From Polyangia bacterium (GTDB taxonomy: Bacteria; Myxococcota_A; Polyangia; Polyangiales; Polyangiaceae): a DNA stretch of 64,000 nucleotides. A model generated the notes under the pieces. That model was not told where the DNA came from and searched no databases. It was given only the letters and a program-made list of their open reading frames with translations. Where the stretch lies: positions 1 through 64,000 of the forward strand of contig JAUHZF010000004.1 in the NCBI GenBank assembly GCA_030426145.1, given 5' to 3'. Of this stretch, positions 1 to 9,369 are shown piece after piece (within the stretch, counting starts at the first letter, position 1; the number at the start of each line of letters is the position of its first letter). Both the position numbers and the translations under genes were made by a program.

Positions 1-923
1 TCCATCTTGGCCCGCGAGAACTCGTTGATCTCGAGGCCCTGCACGATCTCGTACTTGCCGTCCTTGCAGGTGCAGGGGAAGCCGTAGATGACGCCGGGCT
101 TGATGCCGTAGGAGCCGTCGGAAGGAACGCCCATCGAGACCCACTCACCCTCGGGCGTGCCGAGCGCCCAGGAGCGCATGTGGTCGATGGCGGCGGAGGC
201 GGCGGAGGCCGCAGACGAAGCACCGCGGGCCTCGATGATGGCGGCGCCGCGCTTCTGCACCGTGGGGATGAAGGTGTCGGTGTACCAGCCGTCCTCGATC
301 ATGGGCTTGGCCGCCTCGCCCTTGACCGTGGCGTGGTGCACGTCGGGGTACTGCGTCGAGGAGTGGTTGCCCCAGATGACGATGTTCTTGATGTCGGAGG
401 CGAGGCTGCCGGTCTTTTCGGCGAGCTGGCTCATCGCACGGTTGTGGTCGAGGCGGACCATGGCGGTGAAGCACGACGGGTCGAGGTCCGGCGCGTTCTT
501 CTGGGCGATGAGGGCGTTGGTGTTGGCGGGGTTGCCGACGACGAGGACCTTCACGTCGCGCTTGGCGTGGTCGTTGATGGCCTTGCCCTGGGGTCCGAAG
601 ATGCTGCCGTTCTTGGAGAGCAGGTCCTTGCGCTCCATACCGGCCTTGCGCGGCATGGCGCCGACGAGGAGGGCGAAGTCTGCGTCCTTGAAGGCGACGT
701 TGGGGTCGTCGGTCTGCACGATGCCGTGAAGCAGCGGGAACGCGCAGTCGTTGAGCTCCATGCAAACACCCTTCAGGGCGTTGAGGGCCGGGGTGATCTC
801 CAGCAGCTGGAGGATGACGGGCTGGTCCGGGCCGAGCATGCTCCCAGAAGCGATCCTGAACAGCAGCGCGTATCCAATTTGACCGGCGGCGCCGGTTACT
901 GCGACTCGTACGGGCTCTTTCAT
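1..923 (-). CDS. mdh: Malate dehydrogenase (C-terminus outside window)
   Basis: NAD-dependent malate/oxaloacetate interconversion in the cytosolic TCA cycle. The N-terminal 307 codons are visible. They hold the Rossmann glycine motif GAAGQIG (about residues 10-16), the substrate-binding MERKDLL and LDHNRA segments, and the catalytic [12 protein letters not shown] block. These spellings match the cytosolic-type MDH group rather than the shorter LDH-like bacterial MDH (family knowledge). The ATG at 923 is preceded by a GGAGTAAGAG ribosome site. The gene runs off the left edge, so its end and any downstream partner are not visible. Confidence 0.96.
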   Translation of the reverse strand, partial: MKEPVRVAVTGAAGQIGYALLFRIASGSMLGPDQPVILQLLEITPALNALKGVCMELNDCAFPLLHGIVQTDDPNVAFKDADFALLVGAMPRKAGMERKDLLSKNGSIFGPQGKAINDHAKRDVKVLVVGNPANTNALIAQKNAPDLDPSCFTAMVRLDHNRAMSQLAEKTGSLASDIKNIVIWGNHSSTQYPDVHHATVKGEAAKPMIEDGWYTDTFIPTVQKRGAAIIEARGASSAASAASAAIDHMRSWALGTPEGEWVSMGVPSDGSYGIKPGVIYGFPCTCKDGKYEIVQGLEINEFSRAKM

Positions 924-1171
924 GATGTTGCTCTTACTCCATCTGGGCGCTGATGAGGGGGCGAGGCACGCGGGACGCGAGGGACCGGAGCAGGGGTGAT
1001 GCGCTGGGCTTGCTGGTGGGGTCGAGGCGAAGAAAACCCGAGGGGGCGGTTGTCTCAGTGGACAGGGTAGAAAGATTTCAGGTGGTTGAGGTGTGCCGGA
1101 ACCCGAGTGGGAGGGAGGGGTTCCTGGGCGTAGGCTGATGTGTGTCGGGTGCGCACATGCGGGAGAGCGGG

Positions 1172-1936
1172 ATGTTTGGAAGCGACGTAGCGGGATGCAT
1201 CGGGGCAGCCCTCCTCATGCTGGCTGGCCTCGGTTGCGTGGCGCCGGTGGAGCAGCAGGAGGCGGAGCAGGTGTCGCTGCGCAAGGTGTTGCTGTGCCAG
1301 CAGGGACTGTCGGATCGGGTCACGGGCTGGGACAAGGGCCTCTACGACTTGTGTGAGCGGGTCGAGGAGGCCGGCTTCGAGCTGGTTCGAGACGGCGATC
1401 ATCCGGCCTTCGGTGCACTGGATGAGAACGGGGCGTACGAAGCCCTCTTCGACACGCTGGATACGAACGGAGACGGCTTGGTCGACAGGCGGGACCAGCG
1501 GACGGCGGTGCACTTGGTGGGGTTCTCGTGGGGAGGCGTGAACATCGCGGATATCGCGCGCCGTCTGAGCGCCGACAAGCGCACGGCGCCCGGTTCGGGT
1601 GGGGTGATGGCGATGGTGCTGCTCGACGCGTATCAGCCGTTCCACGGGCCGCTGGACATTCCGCCGAGCGTGTATTTGACGTGGGTTTACCGGCAGACGG
1701 AGACGACGAGCGACGACTGTTCGCATGACGTATCGCTGGGGTTTGGCTACCGCGGGTTGGCGCCGCGACAGGACCCGGACGCGTTGGGGTTCTGCGTGGA
1801 TGTCGACCTCGAAGACGTGGACCCCGGCTTGGGGCACTGTGATGTGGTGGAGTCGGCGGCTGATGCGGCCTTCCACAACCTGACGACGCGTCGCGACTAC
1901 GCGCCTTGGGCGGACGTGGCGCGCCCTTGTGACTGA
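1172..1936 (+). CDS. Lipoprotein with EF-hand-like loop and GxSxG hydrolase motif
   Basis: A 254-residue exported protein. A hydrophobic N-terminus ends in the lipobox LAGLGC. A calcium-binding-like loop [12 protein letters not shown] is followed by HLVGFSWGG, the nucleophile-elbow pattern (GxSxG) of alpha/beta hydrolases, so a surface lipase/esterase-like activity is a reasonable guess. I cannot assign the rest of the catalytic triad. Starts at 1142 (GTG), 1157 (ATG) and 1172 (ATG) are in frame; 1172 is chosen because GGGAG lies about 7 nt upstream. It is transcribed away from mdh, with a TetR-family gene 43 nt downstream. Confidence 0.75.
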   Translation: MFGSDVAGCIGAALLMLAGLGCVAPVEQQEAEQVSLRKVLLCQQGLSDRVTGWDKGLYDLCERVEEAGFELVRDGDHPAFGALDENGAYEALFDTLDTNGDGLVDRRDQRTAVHLVGFSWGGVNIADIARRLSADKRTAPGSGGVMAMVLLDAYQPFHGPLDIPPSVYLTWVYRQTETTSDDCSHDVSLGFGYRGLAPRQDPDALGFCVDVDLEDVDPGLGHCDVVESAADAAFHNLTTRRDYAPWADVARPCD

Positions 1937-1979
1937 GGGTTGACGCGGGGGTGCACGCGGGATTCTGTTGTCCGCGAGC

Positions 1980-2657
1980 ATGGGGGCGAAGCCGAAGACC
2001 CTGTTCGGAGCCGCGTTGGATGGCCCCTTCGGTCGGTTCTTGCGCCGGATGCCGAAGCAGTCGCGGTCGCGGTCGCTCGTGGGCGCGGTGGTGCAAGCTT
2101 TGGATGAGCAGCTCCAAAGCGGCAAAGACCTGGATGAGGTCACGATCGAGACGGTGAGCGAACGAGCCGGGGTGAGCGTCGGCTCGTTTTACGAGTACTT
2201 TACCGACAAGGACTCGGCGCTCGGGGCGCTGGTGGGACGGGTGACGGAGCGCAACTTTCGTCATCTGTCGGAGCGACTCGAGGCTGAAGCGGCGCCATCC
2301 TTGGACGCGTTGGTGAGGCGGTTCAGCCGCGACATCGCGGAGACGTATCTGGCGCATCCGCGCCAGCTACGGGTGGTGACGCACGCGGTGGGCCGGTTGG
2401 GCCTGCTGTCGGTGGTCAACCGCGAACGAGACCGCTTTGCCGACGTGATGGTGACCCACGTACGACCCTTTCTGCCGGATGAGGACCCTCAGCACCTACG
2501 CCGCACGATGCAGCTGCTCGCCGATGCGGCCATCGGCATCCTCACCGCCGCCGCCGACCGCGACCCCCCCAACACCAAACACGCCGTCGAAGAGGAGCTG
2601 ACCCAACTAGCCCAAGCCATCATCGCCCGCCGCCACCCGAACGAGGTTCCCGGTTGA
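1980..2657 (+). CDS. TetR/AcrR-family transcriptional regulator
   Basis: A 225-residue regulator. The N-terminal helix-turn-helix reads VSERAGVSVGSFYEYF followed by DKDSALGALV, the classic TetR DNA-binding signature. The C-terminal ligand domain is family-typical in length but not diagnostic of a ligand. An upstream in-frame TTG at 1968 is possible; the ATG is preferred. It lies 43 nt after the lipoprotein gene on the same strand, so the two may be co-transcribed. It faces the transposase gene. Confidence 0.9.
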   Translation: MGAKPKTLFGAALDGPFGRFLRRMPKQSRSRSLVGAVVQALDEQLQSGKDLDEVTIETVSERAGVSVGSFYEYFTDKDSALGALVGRVTERNFRHLSERLEAEAAPSLDALVRRFSRDIAETYLAHPRQLRVVTHAVGRLGLLSVVNRERDRFADVMVTHVRPFLPDEDPQHLRRTMQLLADAAIGILTAAADRDPPNTKHAVEEELTQLAQAIIARRHPNEVPG

Positions 2658-2750
2658 GGCGACGGGCGTGTCGGGCGGGGCCGGGTGGTTTGGGCGGCTG
2701 GCGGCGTCGGGATCTTGCGGCTGAGGCGGTCTTGAGGGGCCGATCTGGGC

Positions 2751-2767
2751 CAGTGGACGCACCACTG
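2751..2767. other. Short inverted repeat between convergent genes
   Basis: CAGTGG and CCACTG flank a 5-nt loop in the 160-nt gap between the convergent TetR and transposase genes. It could be a weak terminator or a REP-like foldback associated with the RAYT transposase. There is no T-run and I saw no second copy, so neither role is established. Confidence 0.3.
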
Positions 2768-2817
2768 CCTCGGCTCGTGGTCGCGGGGGCCATCGAGCCT
2801 GGGCTCAGGGCGCAGGT

Positions 2818-3723
2818 TCAGACCGGGTGACTGCTCACCAGCCCCAGGCGGACCAGCTCGTACGTGCCCGCCGGAAACAGCACGTCCCGCGCGCCTTCTC
2901 GTAGCCGCTTGAACGCCGCACGGTACGCCGCGAGCCACCGCGCGTTGCGCTGCAGCACCTCGATTCGCCGCCACTTGTTTCGGCCCGCCACCCGCGGCTT
3001 CAGGCCCCGGCGCGGGACCTCTCGCGCCGGCTTCCCGAACGGCGACTGCTTCATCACCGCACGCGCTCCCAGCACCTCGATCCCCAGCTCTCGCCGCTGC
3101 TCCGCCGCCTTCTTCTCGCGCTTGCGCACCTCGACCCGGACCAACCTCGCCCAGTCGGCGCGGCTCATGCCCGCGAACGCCGGCGGGACCTCGTAGCGCA
3201 TCTGCACTTTCTCCGGCATCGGGCCCTTCTCATCGAAGAACCAGCCCGGCCGCCGCACCTCGAACACCCGGCCGTCCAGCGCGCCCCACGACGACGCCCC
3301 CGGCCACGCATCGATGCACGCCACCAAGTGCGCCATCGCAGGGTTCGCCAGCGTGTAGGCGATCTTGTCCAACACGCTCGCTGCGTCCGTCAGCTCCACC
3401 ACCGACGCCTGCTCGCTGGCCCACAGATTCTCCCACCGGCCCCACCGCACGTTCAGCGTCTTCGCGATGAGCTTGTGCACCTGGCACAAGAACTCGGGGT
3501 AGTTCCCCCGCGTGTCGGTGATCACCATGTGCAGGTGGTTGCTCATCACGCACAGGGCGTGCACCTGCACGCCGTACCGCTGCGCGGCTTCGGCCACCAA
3601 GTACACCACGGAGCTCCGTGTCGCCTGACACGGTTTCAGGAAGAACCTTCGCTCCGAACAACGGCGCGAAATGAACAGGGTCTTTCCGGGCACGACACAA
3701 CGGGGCACTGCCATCTCACCCAT
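2818..3723 (-). CDS. Y1 (HUH) transposase, REP-associated (RAYT-like)
   Basis: A 301-residue single-strand DNA transposase of the IS200/IS605-Y1 superfamily. The HUH metal motif appears as SNHLHMVI near residue 100, and the later IAYTLANP segment carries the candidate catalytic tyrosine, as in RAYT proteins (YxxxNP). A basic C-terminal extension of about 120 residues follows. The gene stands alone without recognisable IS ends, which fits domesticated RAYTs better than an active IS. A second in-frame ATG at 3714 is possible. Confidence 0.88.
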   Translation of the reverse strand: MGEMAVPRCVVPGKTLFISRRCSERRFFLKPCQATRSSVVYLVAEAAQRYGVQVHALCVMSNHLHMVITDTRGNYPEFLCQVHKLIAKTLNVRWGRWENLWASEQASVVELTDAASVLDKIAYTLANPAMAHLVACIDAWPGASSWGALDGRVFEVRRPGWFFDEKGPMPEKVQMRYEVPPAFAGMSRADWARLVRVEVRKREKKAAEQRRELGIEVLGARAVMKQSPFGKPAREVPRRGLKPRVAGRNKWRRIEVLQRNARWLAAYRAAFKRLREGARDVLFPAGTYELVRLGLVSSHPV

Positions 3724-3893
3724 TCATCGAATCGAGCCCCCTCCCTCTCGCGCGCAATCGTGCTCACACCTCCCCCGCCCCTCCCCTACACCTTCGAATT
3801 CTTTCAGGTAGGTCTTCAGAACCTTTCAACCCGGGGCTCGGCTCCACTCCCTATCGTGACGTCGTGCCGTGCCGACGTGAGGGGAGAACTTCG

Positions 3894-5093
3894 ATGCAAC
3901 CACGTGCCGCCGTGCTGGCGCTCTCGATGGTCCTCGGACCAGCCTGCGCGATAGAGGGGCCAGCCGACGACGAACGATTCGGCCCCCAGCCTTGGGGTGA
4001 AGAGCAACTCCCAGAAACACGCGAGACGGCCCTGGCGGAGCAGAACTTCAACCGCCATGACGTGCTCGACACGGCTTCCATGGAGGACCACACCGCCATG
4101 ACCCTGGCCCAAGTCCAGGACTTCCTCGATCACAATCCCTACGGGTGGCGCTCCGTCCTGGCCGACCATGTCAGCAATGGACGCACCGCCGCCCAAGCTT
4201 TCATCGACGCTGCCCAGACCCATCGCGTCAATCCCCTCGTGCTGCTGACCCGTGTGCAGATGGAGCAATCCCTCATCGGTCGGACCAGCGTCTCGTCCTC
4301 CGTGCTCGACAAAGCCATGGGCTGCGGTTGTCCGGACAACCAGCCCTGCCAATCGAAGTACAAGGGCTTCGACAAACAGATCGATTGCGCGGCGGAGAAG
4401 TTTCGCTCCTACCTCGACGACATGGACCAGACCGGCAAGACCATCGCCGGCTGGGGTGTGGGCGTGACCAAGATCACGCTCGACGGTCAATCGGTCACAC
4501 CCGTCAACCAAGCGACGGCTGCGCTCTACACCTACACACCATGGGTGAGTGCCGCCAGGTCACACGCCAAGATCTGGGCCCTCTACACCGCCCATGTCGG
4601 CTACACCGGCCCGAGCTCCCCGCCCCCCGTGGAGGACCCACCGATGGCGCCTCCCAACGGTCCCATCGACGTCGTCATCGACGACGACCCCAACCAGAAC
4701 CCGGTCAACGCCGCCTTTGATGCAGGCCCGAGTTGGGTGACGTCGAACGCTACGTCTGGCTATCAAGGAAGCGGCTACACGTACCGCACCACCGGTGCGT
4801 CCTCAGACCTCGCCAACTTCCGCGTCATGCTGACCCACCCCGCTCTCGTCGTCGTCGAAGCGTGGTGGACGGCCGGAAGCAACCGCGCCTCGAGCGCCCC
4901 CTTCCTCATCTACGACGGTGACGGCAACCACCTCGGCACGGTCCACGTCGACCAAACCTCTCAGGGCCAACGGTGGGTCACCCTCGGAACCTTCAACTTC
5001 AGCGCCGGCTGGAATACCGTCGCGCTATCGCGTTGGACCAGCTCGGGGGACGTCGTGATCGCCGACGCCATTCGAATCCACGCACCAAACTAG
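3894..5093 (+). CDS. Secreted cell-wall-active lipoprotein with Golvesin/Xly-like C-terminal domain
   Basis: A 399-residue protein. The ATG at 3894 follows GGGGAG at 3881-3886. The signal peptide ends at the lipobox GPAC. Residues about 50-245 resemble a glucosaminidase/lysozyme-like fold (VNPLVLLTRVQMEQSL, then the GCGCPDNQPC cysteine cluster, FDKQIDCAAEKFRSY). A Pro/Asp-rich linker leads to a roughly 130-residue beta domain (WVTSNATSGYQGSGY to DAIRI) typical of Golvesin/Xly carbohydrate-binding modules. A peptidoglycan or polysaccharide lytic role is inferred. Its TAG stop lies in the left CTAG of repeat element A. Confidence 0.82.
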   Translation: MQPRAAVLALSMVLGPACAIEGPADDERFGPQPWGEEQLPETRETALAEQNFNRHDVLDTASMEDHTAMTLAQVQDFLDHNPYGWRSVLADHVSNGRTAAQAFIDAAQTHRVNPLVLLTRVQMEQSLIGRTSVSSSVLDKAMGCGCPDNQPCQSKYKGFDKQIDCAAEKFRSYLDDMDQTGKTIAGWGVGVTKITLDGQSVTPVNQATAALYTYTPWVSAARSHAKIWALYTAHVGYTGPSSPPPVEDPPMAPPNGPIDVVIDDDPNQNPVNAAFDAGPSWVTSNATSGYQGSGYTYRTTGASSDLANFRVMLTHPALVVVEAWWTAGSNRASSAPFLIYDGDGNHLGTVHVDQTSQGQRWVTLGTFNFSAGWNTVALSRWTSSGDVVIADAIRIHAPN

Positions 5094-5263
5094 AACGACA
5101 AACGGTTTGAAGCCTGTGAACCCTTCGCCATCCACGCCCAACGAATGCGTGCTCCCTCCGGCCTCCTCGACGTAGCTCACTACGCCTGCGTCATCCTACG
5201 GTCCACGCCACGGACGCGACAATCGAGGGAATCACGACGACGTCAAACCGTTTGTCGCTCTAG
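5090..5263. mobile_element. Repeat element A: MITE-like, CTAG-bounded, inverted terminal repeats
   Basis: A 174-bp intergenic repeat. After CTAG at 5090-5093 comes AACGACAAACGGTTTGA; before CTAG at 5260-5263 the complementary end reads, on the minus strand, AGCGACAAACGGTTTGA (one mismatch in 17). The interior matches the reverse complement of element B (62724-62905) along almost its full length with a few small indels. No ORF is credible inside. CTAG fits a YTAR-type target duplication as used by IS5-family transposases (family knowledge), so a non-autonomous element is the likely identity. Both flanking convergent genes take their TAG stop from the bounding CTAGs. Confidence 0.8.
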
Positions 5264-6054
5264 GACCTGTCACGACCGACGACACCTCGTCGCCGGGGCC
5301 GCGTGAGGAAGGCCACCACGAGCATGACGCCGAGGCCGTAGGTCTGAATGAAATAGGCCCCAATCCGGAGGCTCAACGCCGTTTGCGTTCCGGGCGAGCT
5401 CGATGAGGCCTCCCGGACGATGGCGACGGGCCCGGCTTGGGCCCGCGACGAGGTATCGACGACGACCCACGTAGCCCCGCTCAGCATCTTGGCCCGCGTC
5501 CGAAATGGCGCCCCGAGGCCCTCGGAGATGGCGCTCGCGAGCGACACCTCCACCCGCTTCACCACCGCCCTCACGCCGATGACGCCTCGGTCGCCGCGGG
5601 CGCGTGGCGTAACCTCCACCTCTCGGCGCGCGCCGTCGCGTTCAACGGTGATGGTGGTGGATTTGTCGGGTCGCCCACCAACTTGCTGCGCAAGCTCGGA
5701 GAAGGACGTCGTCGTCTCACCCTCGACGGCGACGATGCGGTCTCCGCTCTCGACGCCCGCTTCGGCCGCCGCACCGTCAGACATGACCTCGACCACGGCT
5801 CCCAGCGCCTGGTCGTCGGCGACGCGGCCGGCTACACGTACGGCTCCTGCGTAGAGGCCGGCGCTCACGAGATAGGCCGCGACCAGGGCCGGCAACATGG
5901 CGATGGCCTGACGTGACCTCGCGAGGGGCGGCGCGTCGGGGGGCGCCGCCGGAAACCAGACGTATGGCGACACACCCAGCCTAGGGACCAAGTACGCCCG
6001 GAGGCCCACCGCTAGTGCGAGCGCCAGGGCGAAGGCACCACCGATGACGGCCAT
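5260..6054 (-). CDS. RseP-like membrane PDZ protein lacking protease motifs
   Basis: A 264-residue protein with N-terminal membrane segments (residues about 1-25 and 45-75), one PDZ domain (GAVVEVMSDGAAAEAGVESGDRIVAVEG) and a C-terminal stretch that follows site-2 protease architecture (GPVAIVREAS, then IGAYFIQTYGLGVMLVVAFL). The zinc motif HExxH and the LDG motif of RseP are both absent, so it looks like a catalytically dead paralogue. The start at ATG 6054 follows CGAGGG; a GTG at 6060 is possible. It is divergent from the M61-like gene. Confidence 0.7.
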   Translation of the reverse strand: MAVIGGAFALALALAVGLRAYLVPRLGVSPYVWFPAAPPDAPPLARSRQAIAMLPALVAAYLVSAGLYAGAVRVAGRVADDQALGAVVEVMSDGAAAEAGVESGDRIVAVEGETTTSFSELAQQVGGRPDKSTTITVERDGARREVEVTPRARGDRGVIGVRAVVKRVEVSLASAISEGLGAPFRTRAKMLSGATWVVVDTSSRAQAGPVAIVREASSSSPGTQTALSLRIGAYFIQTYGLGVMLVVAFLTRPRRRGVVGRDRS

Positions 6055-6135
6055 GGGCACCCTCGGCTCGTAACGGAGTCGAAGCAGCGGGACAATGGTT
6101 GCAGAACCTGGCCGCGCCCGTAACGTACGAGGTGC

Positions 6136-7608
6136 ATGCGGTCTCGCTTCGTCGCCCTCGCGTTCATGATCGGTTGCGGGGGCCCCACCGGGGCCGCCGT
6201 GCCCGCGCCCAAGCGGCTCGAGACGGGTCTGACAGCACCGATCGCCTCGGCCGAAGCACCCCGAACCCCGGGGTACCACTACACCTTTGCCATCGACGAA
6301 GGCCTCACCCGCATGAAGGCGGAGGTGTGTTTCGTCGGTGGCGTGCCCGCCCGACTCGCGCCCCCCATGGGCGCCGCAGTGCCCTTCATCGAGGGGGCAG
6401 CCCATGGCGACCGCGTCCTTACGGTGAACGACGAAGGCATCGACCTGCAGGGAATCGAGGACGGCGACTGCATTCGCTACGCGGTCGACCTCGAGCGTGT
6501 CTTTGCCGAGGCCAGCGGTTGGGATGGCGTGGCCCGCGTCGGGGACGATGCCCTCATGTCTCCAGACTGGTGGCTGTGGCCGCCCGACCCGCGGCCAGAA
6601 GGCGTGCCGATCCGAGCCCGTTTCGCCGCCGGCACCGGGGCGTCCGTGCCGTGGCCCGTCGACGAGCAGGATGGTTTCACCCACCTCATCCCGGAGAGCT
6701 GCTTCGTGTGGAAGGCCCAAGCCGCCTTCGGTCAGCTCGAAGAGCACCGGGTCACCATCCCCTCTGCCGAGTTCAACGTCGCCGTCCTCGGAAACGGCTT
6801 CGGGTCCCGCACCCGCGCGGTGACCGACTGGGTGCGCAACTCGGCGCAGGTCGCCGCCGACCTCCTCGGCCGATTCCCCGTGGACCGCGCACAGGTGCTC
6901 ATGGTGGCCGACGGGCGACGATCGTCCTTTGGGCTCGCGCTACGGGGTGGAGGCCCTACCGCCGTCCTCCTCGTGCGCACCGAGCCGAGCGACGCGGAGC
7001 TGGCCGACGACTGGACGGGCGTGCACGAGCTACTGCACTTCACGCACCCGCCCATGACCACCGCCGAGGCTTGGTTTTACGAAGGTGTCGTGACCTACCT
7101 CACCCCGGTGGCGCGCGCCCGAGCGGGCGACATCACCGAGGAGGCCGCCTGGACCGAGCTCTTCGACGGCTACCATCGCGGTCATCACAAGTCCGGGACC
7201 GGCCTTCCCCTTCACGAAGAGAGCCGGCGCATGCACGAAACGCGCGCCTACTGGCGGGTCTACTGGGCGGGCGCCGCGATCGCATTGATGTGGGACGTCG
7301 AGCTCCATCGCCAAGGGCGCTCGCTCGCCGAAACCATGCGCTCGCTCGTCGACCTCCGCCTGGACCCCGCTCGCAAGTGGACCGGACGGCAGCTCGCCGC
7401 CAAGCTAGACGCCGCCTGCCACTGCGACGTACATCAGCGCATAGCGGAACAGCATCTCGATCGGGCCGAGTTCCCCGACCTTCGCCCGTACGCCAAGGCC
7501 CTCGGCATCCGCTACACCCCAGGCAAGGCCCTCGACGGCACGGTAGCGCTCGATCCGCGCGCGCCTGAGGTCGCACTGCGGCGCGCCATCATGACGGCGC
7601 CGAAGTAA
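6136..7608 (+). CDS. M61 glycyl-aminopeptidase-like lipoprotein
   Basis: A 490-residue exported protein with lipobox FMIGCGG. A gluzincin site is visible: HELLH at residues 297-301 and a glutamate at 316 in the context WFYEGVVTYL, the arrangement of M61/M1-type metallopeptidases. An N-terminal beta-rich region precedes the catalytic domain, and no C-terminal PDZ, common in M61, is apparent. A surface-anchored peptidase role is inferred from these motifs. It is divergently transcribed from the RseP-like gene, 81 nt apart. Confidence 0.75.
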   Translation: MRSRFVALAFMIGCGGPTGAAVPAPKRLETGLTAPIASAEAPRTPGYHYTFAIDEGLTRMKAEVCFVGGVPARLAPPMGAAVPFIEGAAHGDRVLTVNDEGIDLQGIEDGDCIRYAVDLERVFAEASGWDGVARVGDDALMSPDWWLWPPDPRPEGVPIRARFAAGTGASVPWPVDEQDGFTHLIPESCFVWKAQAAFGQLEEHRVTIPSAEFNVAVLGNGFGSRTRAVTDWVRNSAQVAADLLGRFPVDRAQVLMVADGRRSSFGLALRGGGPTAVLLVRTEPSDAELADDWTGVHELLHFTHPPMTTAEAWFYEGVVTYLTPVARARAGDITEEAAWTELFDGYHRGHHKSGTGLPLHEESRRMHETRAYWRVYWAGAAIALMWDVELHRQGRSLAETMRSLVDLRLDPARKWTGRQLAAKLDAACHCDVHQRIAEQHLDRAEFPDLRPYAKALGIRYTPGKALDGTVALDPRAPEVALRRAIMTAPK

Positions 7609-7630
7609 CCATACACGCGACCGCGGGGGA

Positions 7631-7675
7631 CCTTTTTGTGCAAGGATGAACGTTCCCCCTTTTTGCAGATGAACG
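7631..7675 (+). repeat. Short direct repeat spanning the start region of the FHA gene
   Basis: CCTTTTTGTGCAAGGATGAACG (7631-7652, given here as a 22-nt unit in parts: CCTTTTTG, TGCAAG, GATGAACG) recurs at 7658-7675 as CCTTTTTG, CA, GATGAACG. The two halves place candidate starts for the FHA/CpaF-like gene at TTG 7636 and ATG 7669. It looks like a small local duplication. Confidence 0.45.
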
Positions 7676-9366
7676 AGCGCAAAACCCTGCTGCAGCGACG
7701 GCAAGCCCCAACCCAACGCGGCGTCGAAGCGGTCCCGGTCACCGAGCCCCGGCCGCTCACCCCCGATGAAGTCGATTCCGACAACCTGAGCGGCGCGGCC
7801 TGCTTCGTGATCATCGTCACCGACGAGCACGGCATCGAGCGCACGGAGACCTACGAGAAAACCGAGCTCATGGTCGGACGCACCATCGACAACGACGTGT
7901 ACCTTCCGAGCGAACGCGTCTCTCGGTGCCACGCCATGATCACGCGTGACGGGCGGGGGGGCTGCCTCGTCGTCGACATGGGGAGCACCAACGGGACCAC
8001 GGTCAACGGACAGCCCATCGGCAACGAGCCAACGCCGGTGAGCCCAGAAGACTTCGTCCAGGTCGGAGCCTTCGCGCTTCGTCTCTACGGCGTGGGCGAA
8101 GAGCGCACACCCAAGTCCACAGCGAGGCGCCCTCAGCGTCCCGCGAGCTCCAGCCTCACACCATCCCCCCCCAAGTCGGGCCCTGCGAGTAGCAACCGAC
8201 GCCGCAATGAACGCGCCTCCATGGCCCCCGGTCCCCATAGCTCCGTGCCCCCATCAAGCGGGGGCTCACGACGGCGCTCGATGAACCTGCGCACCACGAT
8301 CATCGACCCTCCTACCGCCACCAACGAGCTCAACGCCGACCTCGTGGCGGCCCTGGTTCGACGGGTGGCCCAGAAGCTCCAGCCCGGCATGAGCGAGGAG
8401 CAAATGAGGACCTACTTCGGAGAAGAGCTGGTCCACCTCACGAGCCGGGCCAACCTGGAGCCACAGGTCATCAAGCAGCTCACCGACACCGCCCACGCCG
8501 AGCTCTTCGGGCTCGGCGCCCTCGGCCCTAGCCTCGAGCGCCCCGGCGTGGAGCGCGTGCGGGTGCACCAGCGCAACGTGACGGTTCACGATGGCAGCAG
8601 CTGGCGTGAAGAAGACGACACTTACTCGTGCCAGGAGGCGGTGGAGCGAAGCGTCGCGCGCCTGCGCCGGGGCGGTGACAGCCTCGACGACTGGGAGGTC
8701 TCCTATGTCGAGCTCCCCGAGGACGAAGGCGGCTCCCTCATCGACCTTCGACGTCGCCCGCCCCTCCACCCGCTTCGGGCATGGGCACAGCACGGTGCGG
8801 CCTCCCCTTCGATGGTGCGCATGCTCGAGCAGGCCATGGTCGAGCGCCTCAACATTCTGGTCGTGGGCGATGCGCCCGAGCTTCTGGGCTCCTTGGCCAT
8901 GACCACGCCTGCGCCCGAAGGACTGTGGATCGGCTCCCCTCCGGGAAGCGACTTCGATGGCACGGTGCTTCGACCTCGTGGGGCCAGCTTGGCCGAGACC
9001 ATCACCTCGAGCGTGACGCGTGCCTTCGCCTACGTCTTCTTCCCCGACGCCCCGAGCGCGCTCGACCCCCTCCTCGAAGCCGTCGTACGCGGCCTTCAGG
9101 GCCTGGTCACCATGTGGCCAGCTCAGAGCACGGAGGTGGCCATCCATCGCGCCACGACGCACCTCGCGGCCGTGCGCAAGTGCGACGTCGAGCTGGCGTG
9201 GTCGCAGATCGCCTCGTGCTTCGACCTCGCCGTGGAGGTCGGTCCCGGCCGCGGCCTTCGTCCCATCGAGCGCATCGCGCGCTTCGAGGGCGACGGCAGC
9301 CTGGTCGACCTCCAGCGCCACGAAGATGGTCGCTTCGAGTCCTTCCACCCGCCCCCGGTAGCCTGA
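7669..9366 (+). CDS. FHA domain protein fused to degenerate CpaF-like ATPase domain
   Basis: A 565-residue protein. The FHA phosphothreonine-binding domain is clear (VGRTIDNDVYLPSERVSRCHAMI, then DMGSTNGTTVNG, residues about 55-145). After a Ser/Pro/Arg linker, residues about 220-545 follow CpaF/TadA secretion ATPases (AELFGLGALGPSLERPGVERV; MVERLNILVVG). The Walker A position near 395-409 reads GDAPELLG, with no GKT/GKS, so ATP hydrolysis is unlikely. A role as a phospho-dependent scaffold on a Tad/type II-like machine is inference. ATG 7669 is chosen; an upstream TTG (7636) would add 11 residues. Confidence 0.78.
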   Translation: MNERKTLLQRRQAPTQRGVEAVPVTEPRPLTPDEVDSDNLSGAACFVIIVTDEHGIERTETYEKTELMVGRTIDNDVYLPSERVSRCHAMITRDGRGGCLVVDMGSTNGTTVNGQPIGNEPTPVSPEDFVQVGAFALRLYGVGEERTPKSTARRPQRPASSSLTPSPPKSGPASSNRRRNERASMAPGPHSSVPPSSGGSRRRSMNLRTTIIDPPTATNELNADLVAALVRRVAQKLQPGMSEEQMRTYFGEELVHLTSRANLEPQVIKQLTDTAHAELFGLGALGPSLERPGVERVRVHQRNVTVHDGSSWREEDDTYSCQEAVERSVARLRRGGDSLDDWEVSYVELPEDEGGSLIDLRRRPPLHPLRAWAQHGAASPSMVRMLEQAMVERLNILVVGDAPELLGSLAMTTPAPEGLWIGSPPGSDFDGTVLRPRGASLAETITSSVTRAFAYVFFPDAPSALDPLLEAVVRGLQGLVTMWPAQSTEVAIHRATTHLAAVRKCDVELAWSQIASCFDLAVEVGPGRGLRPIERIARFEGDGSLVDLQRHEDGRFESFHPPPVA

Positions 9367-9369
9367 TTT

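Noticed and set aside
2658-2817. REP/BIME repeat array associated with the RAYT
   Set aside because: Only short single hairpins (for example 2751-2767) are present and I saw no repeated copies.
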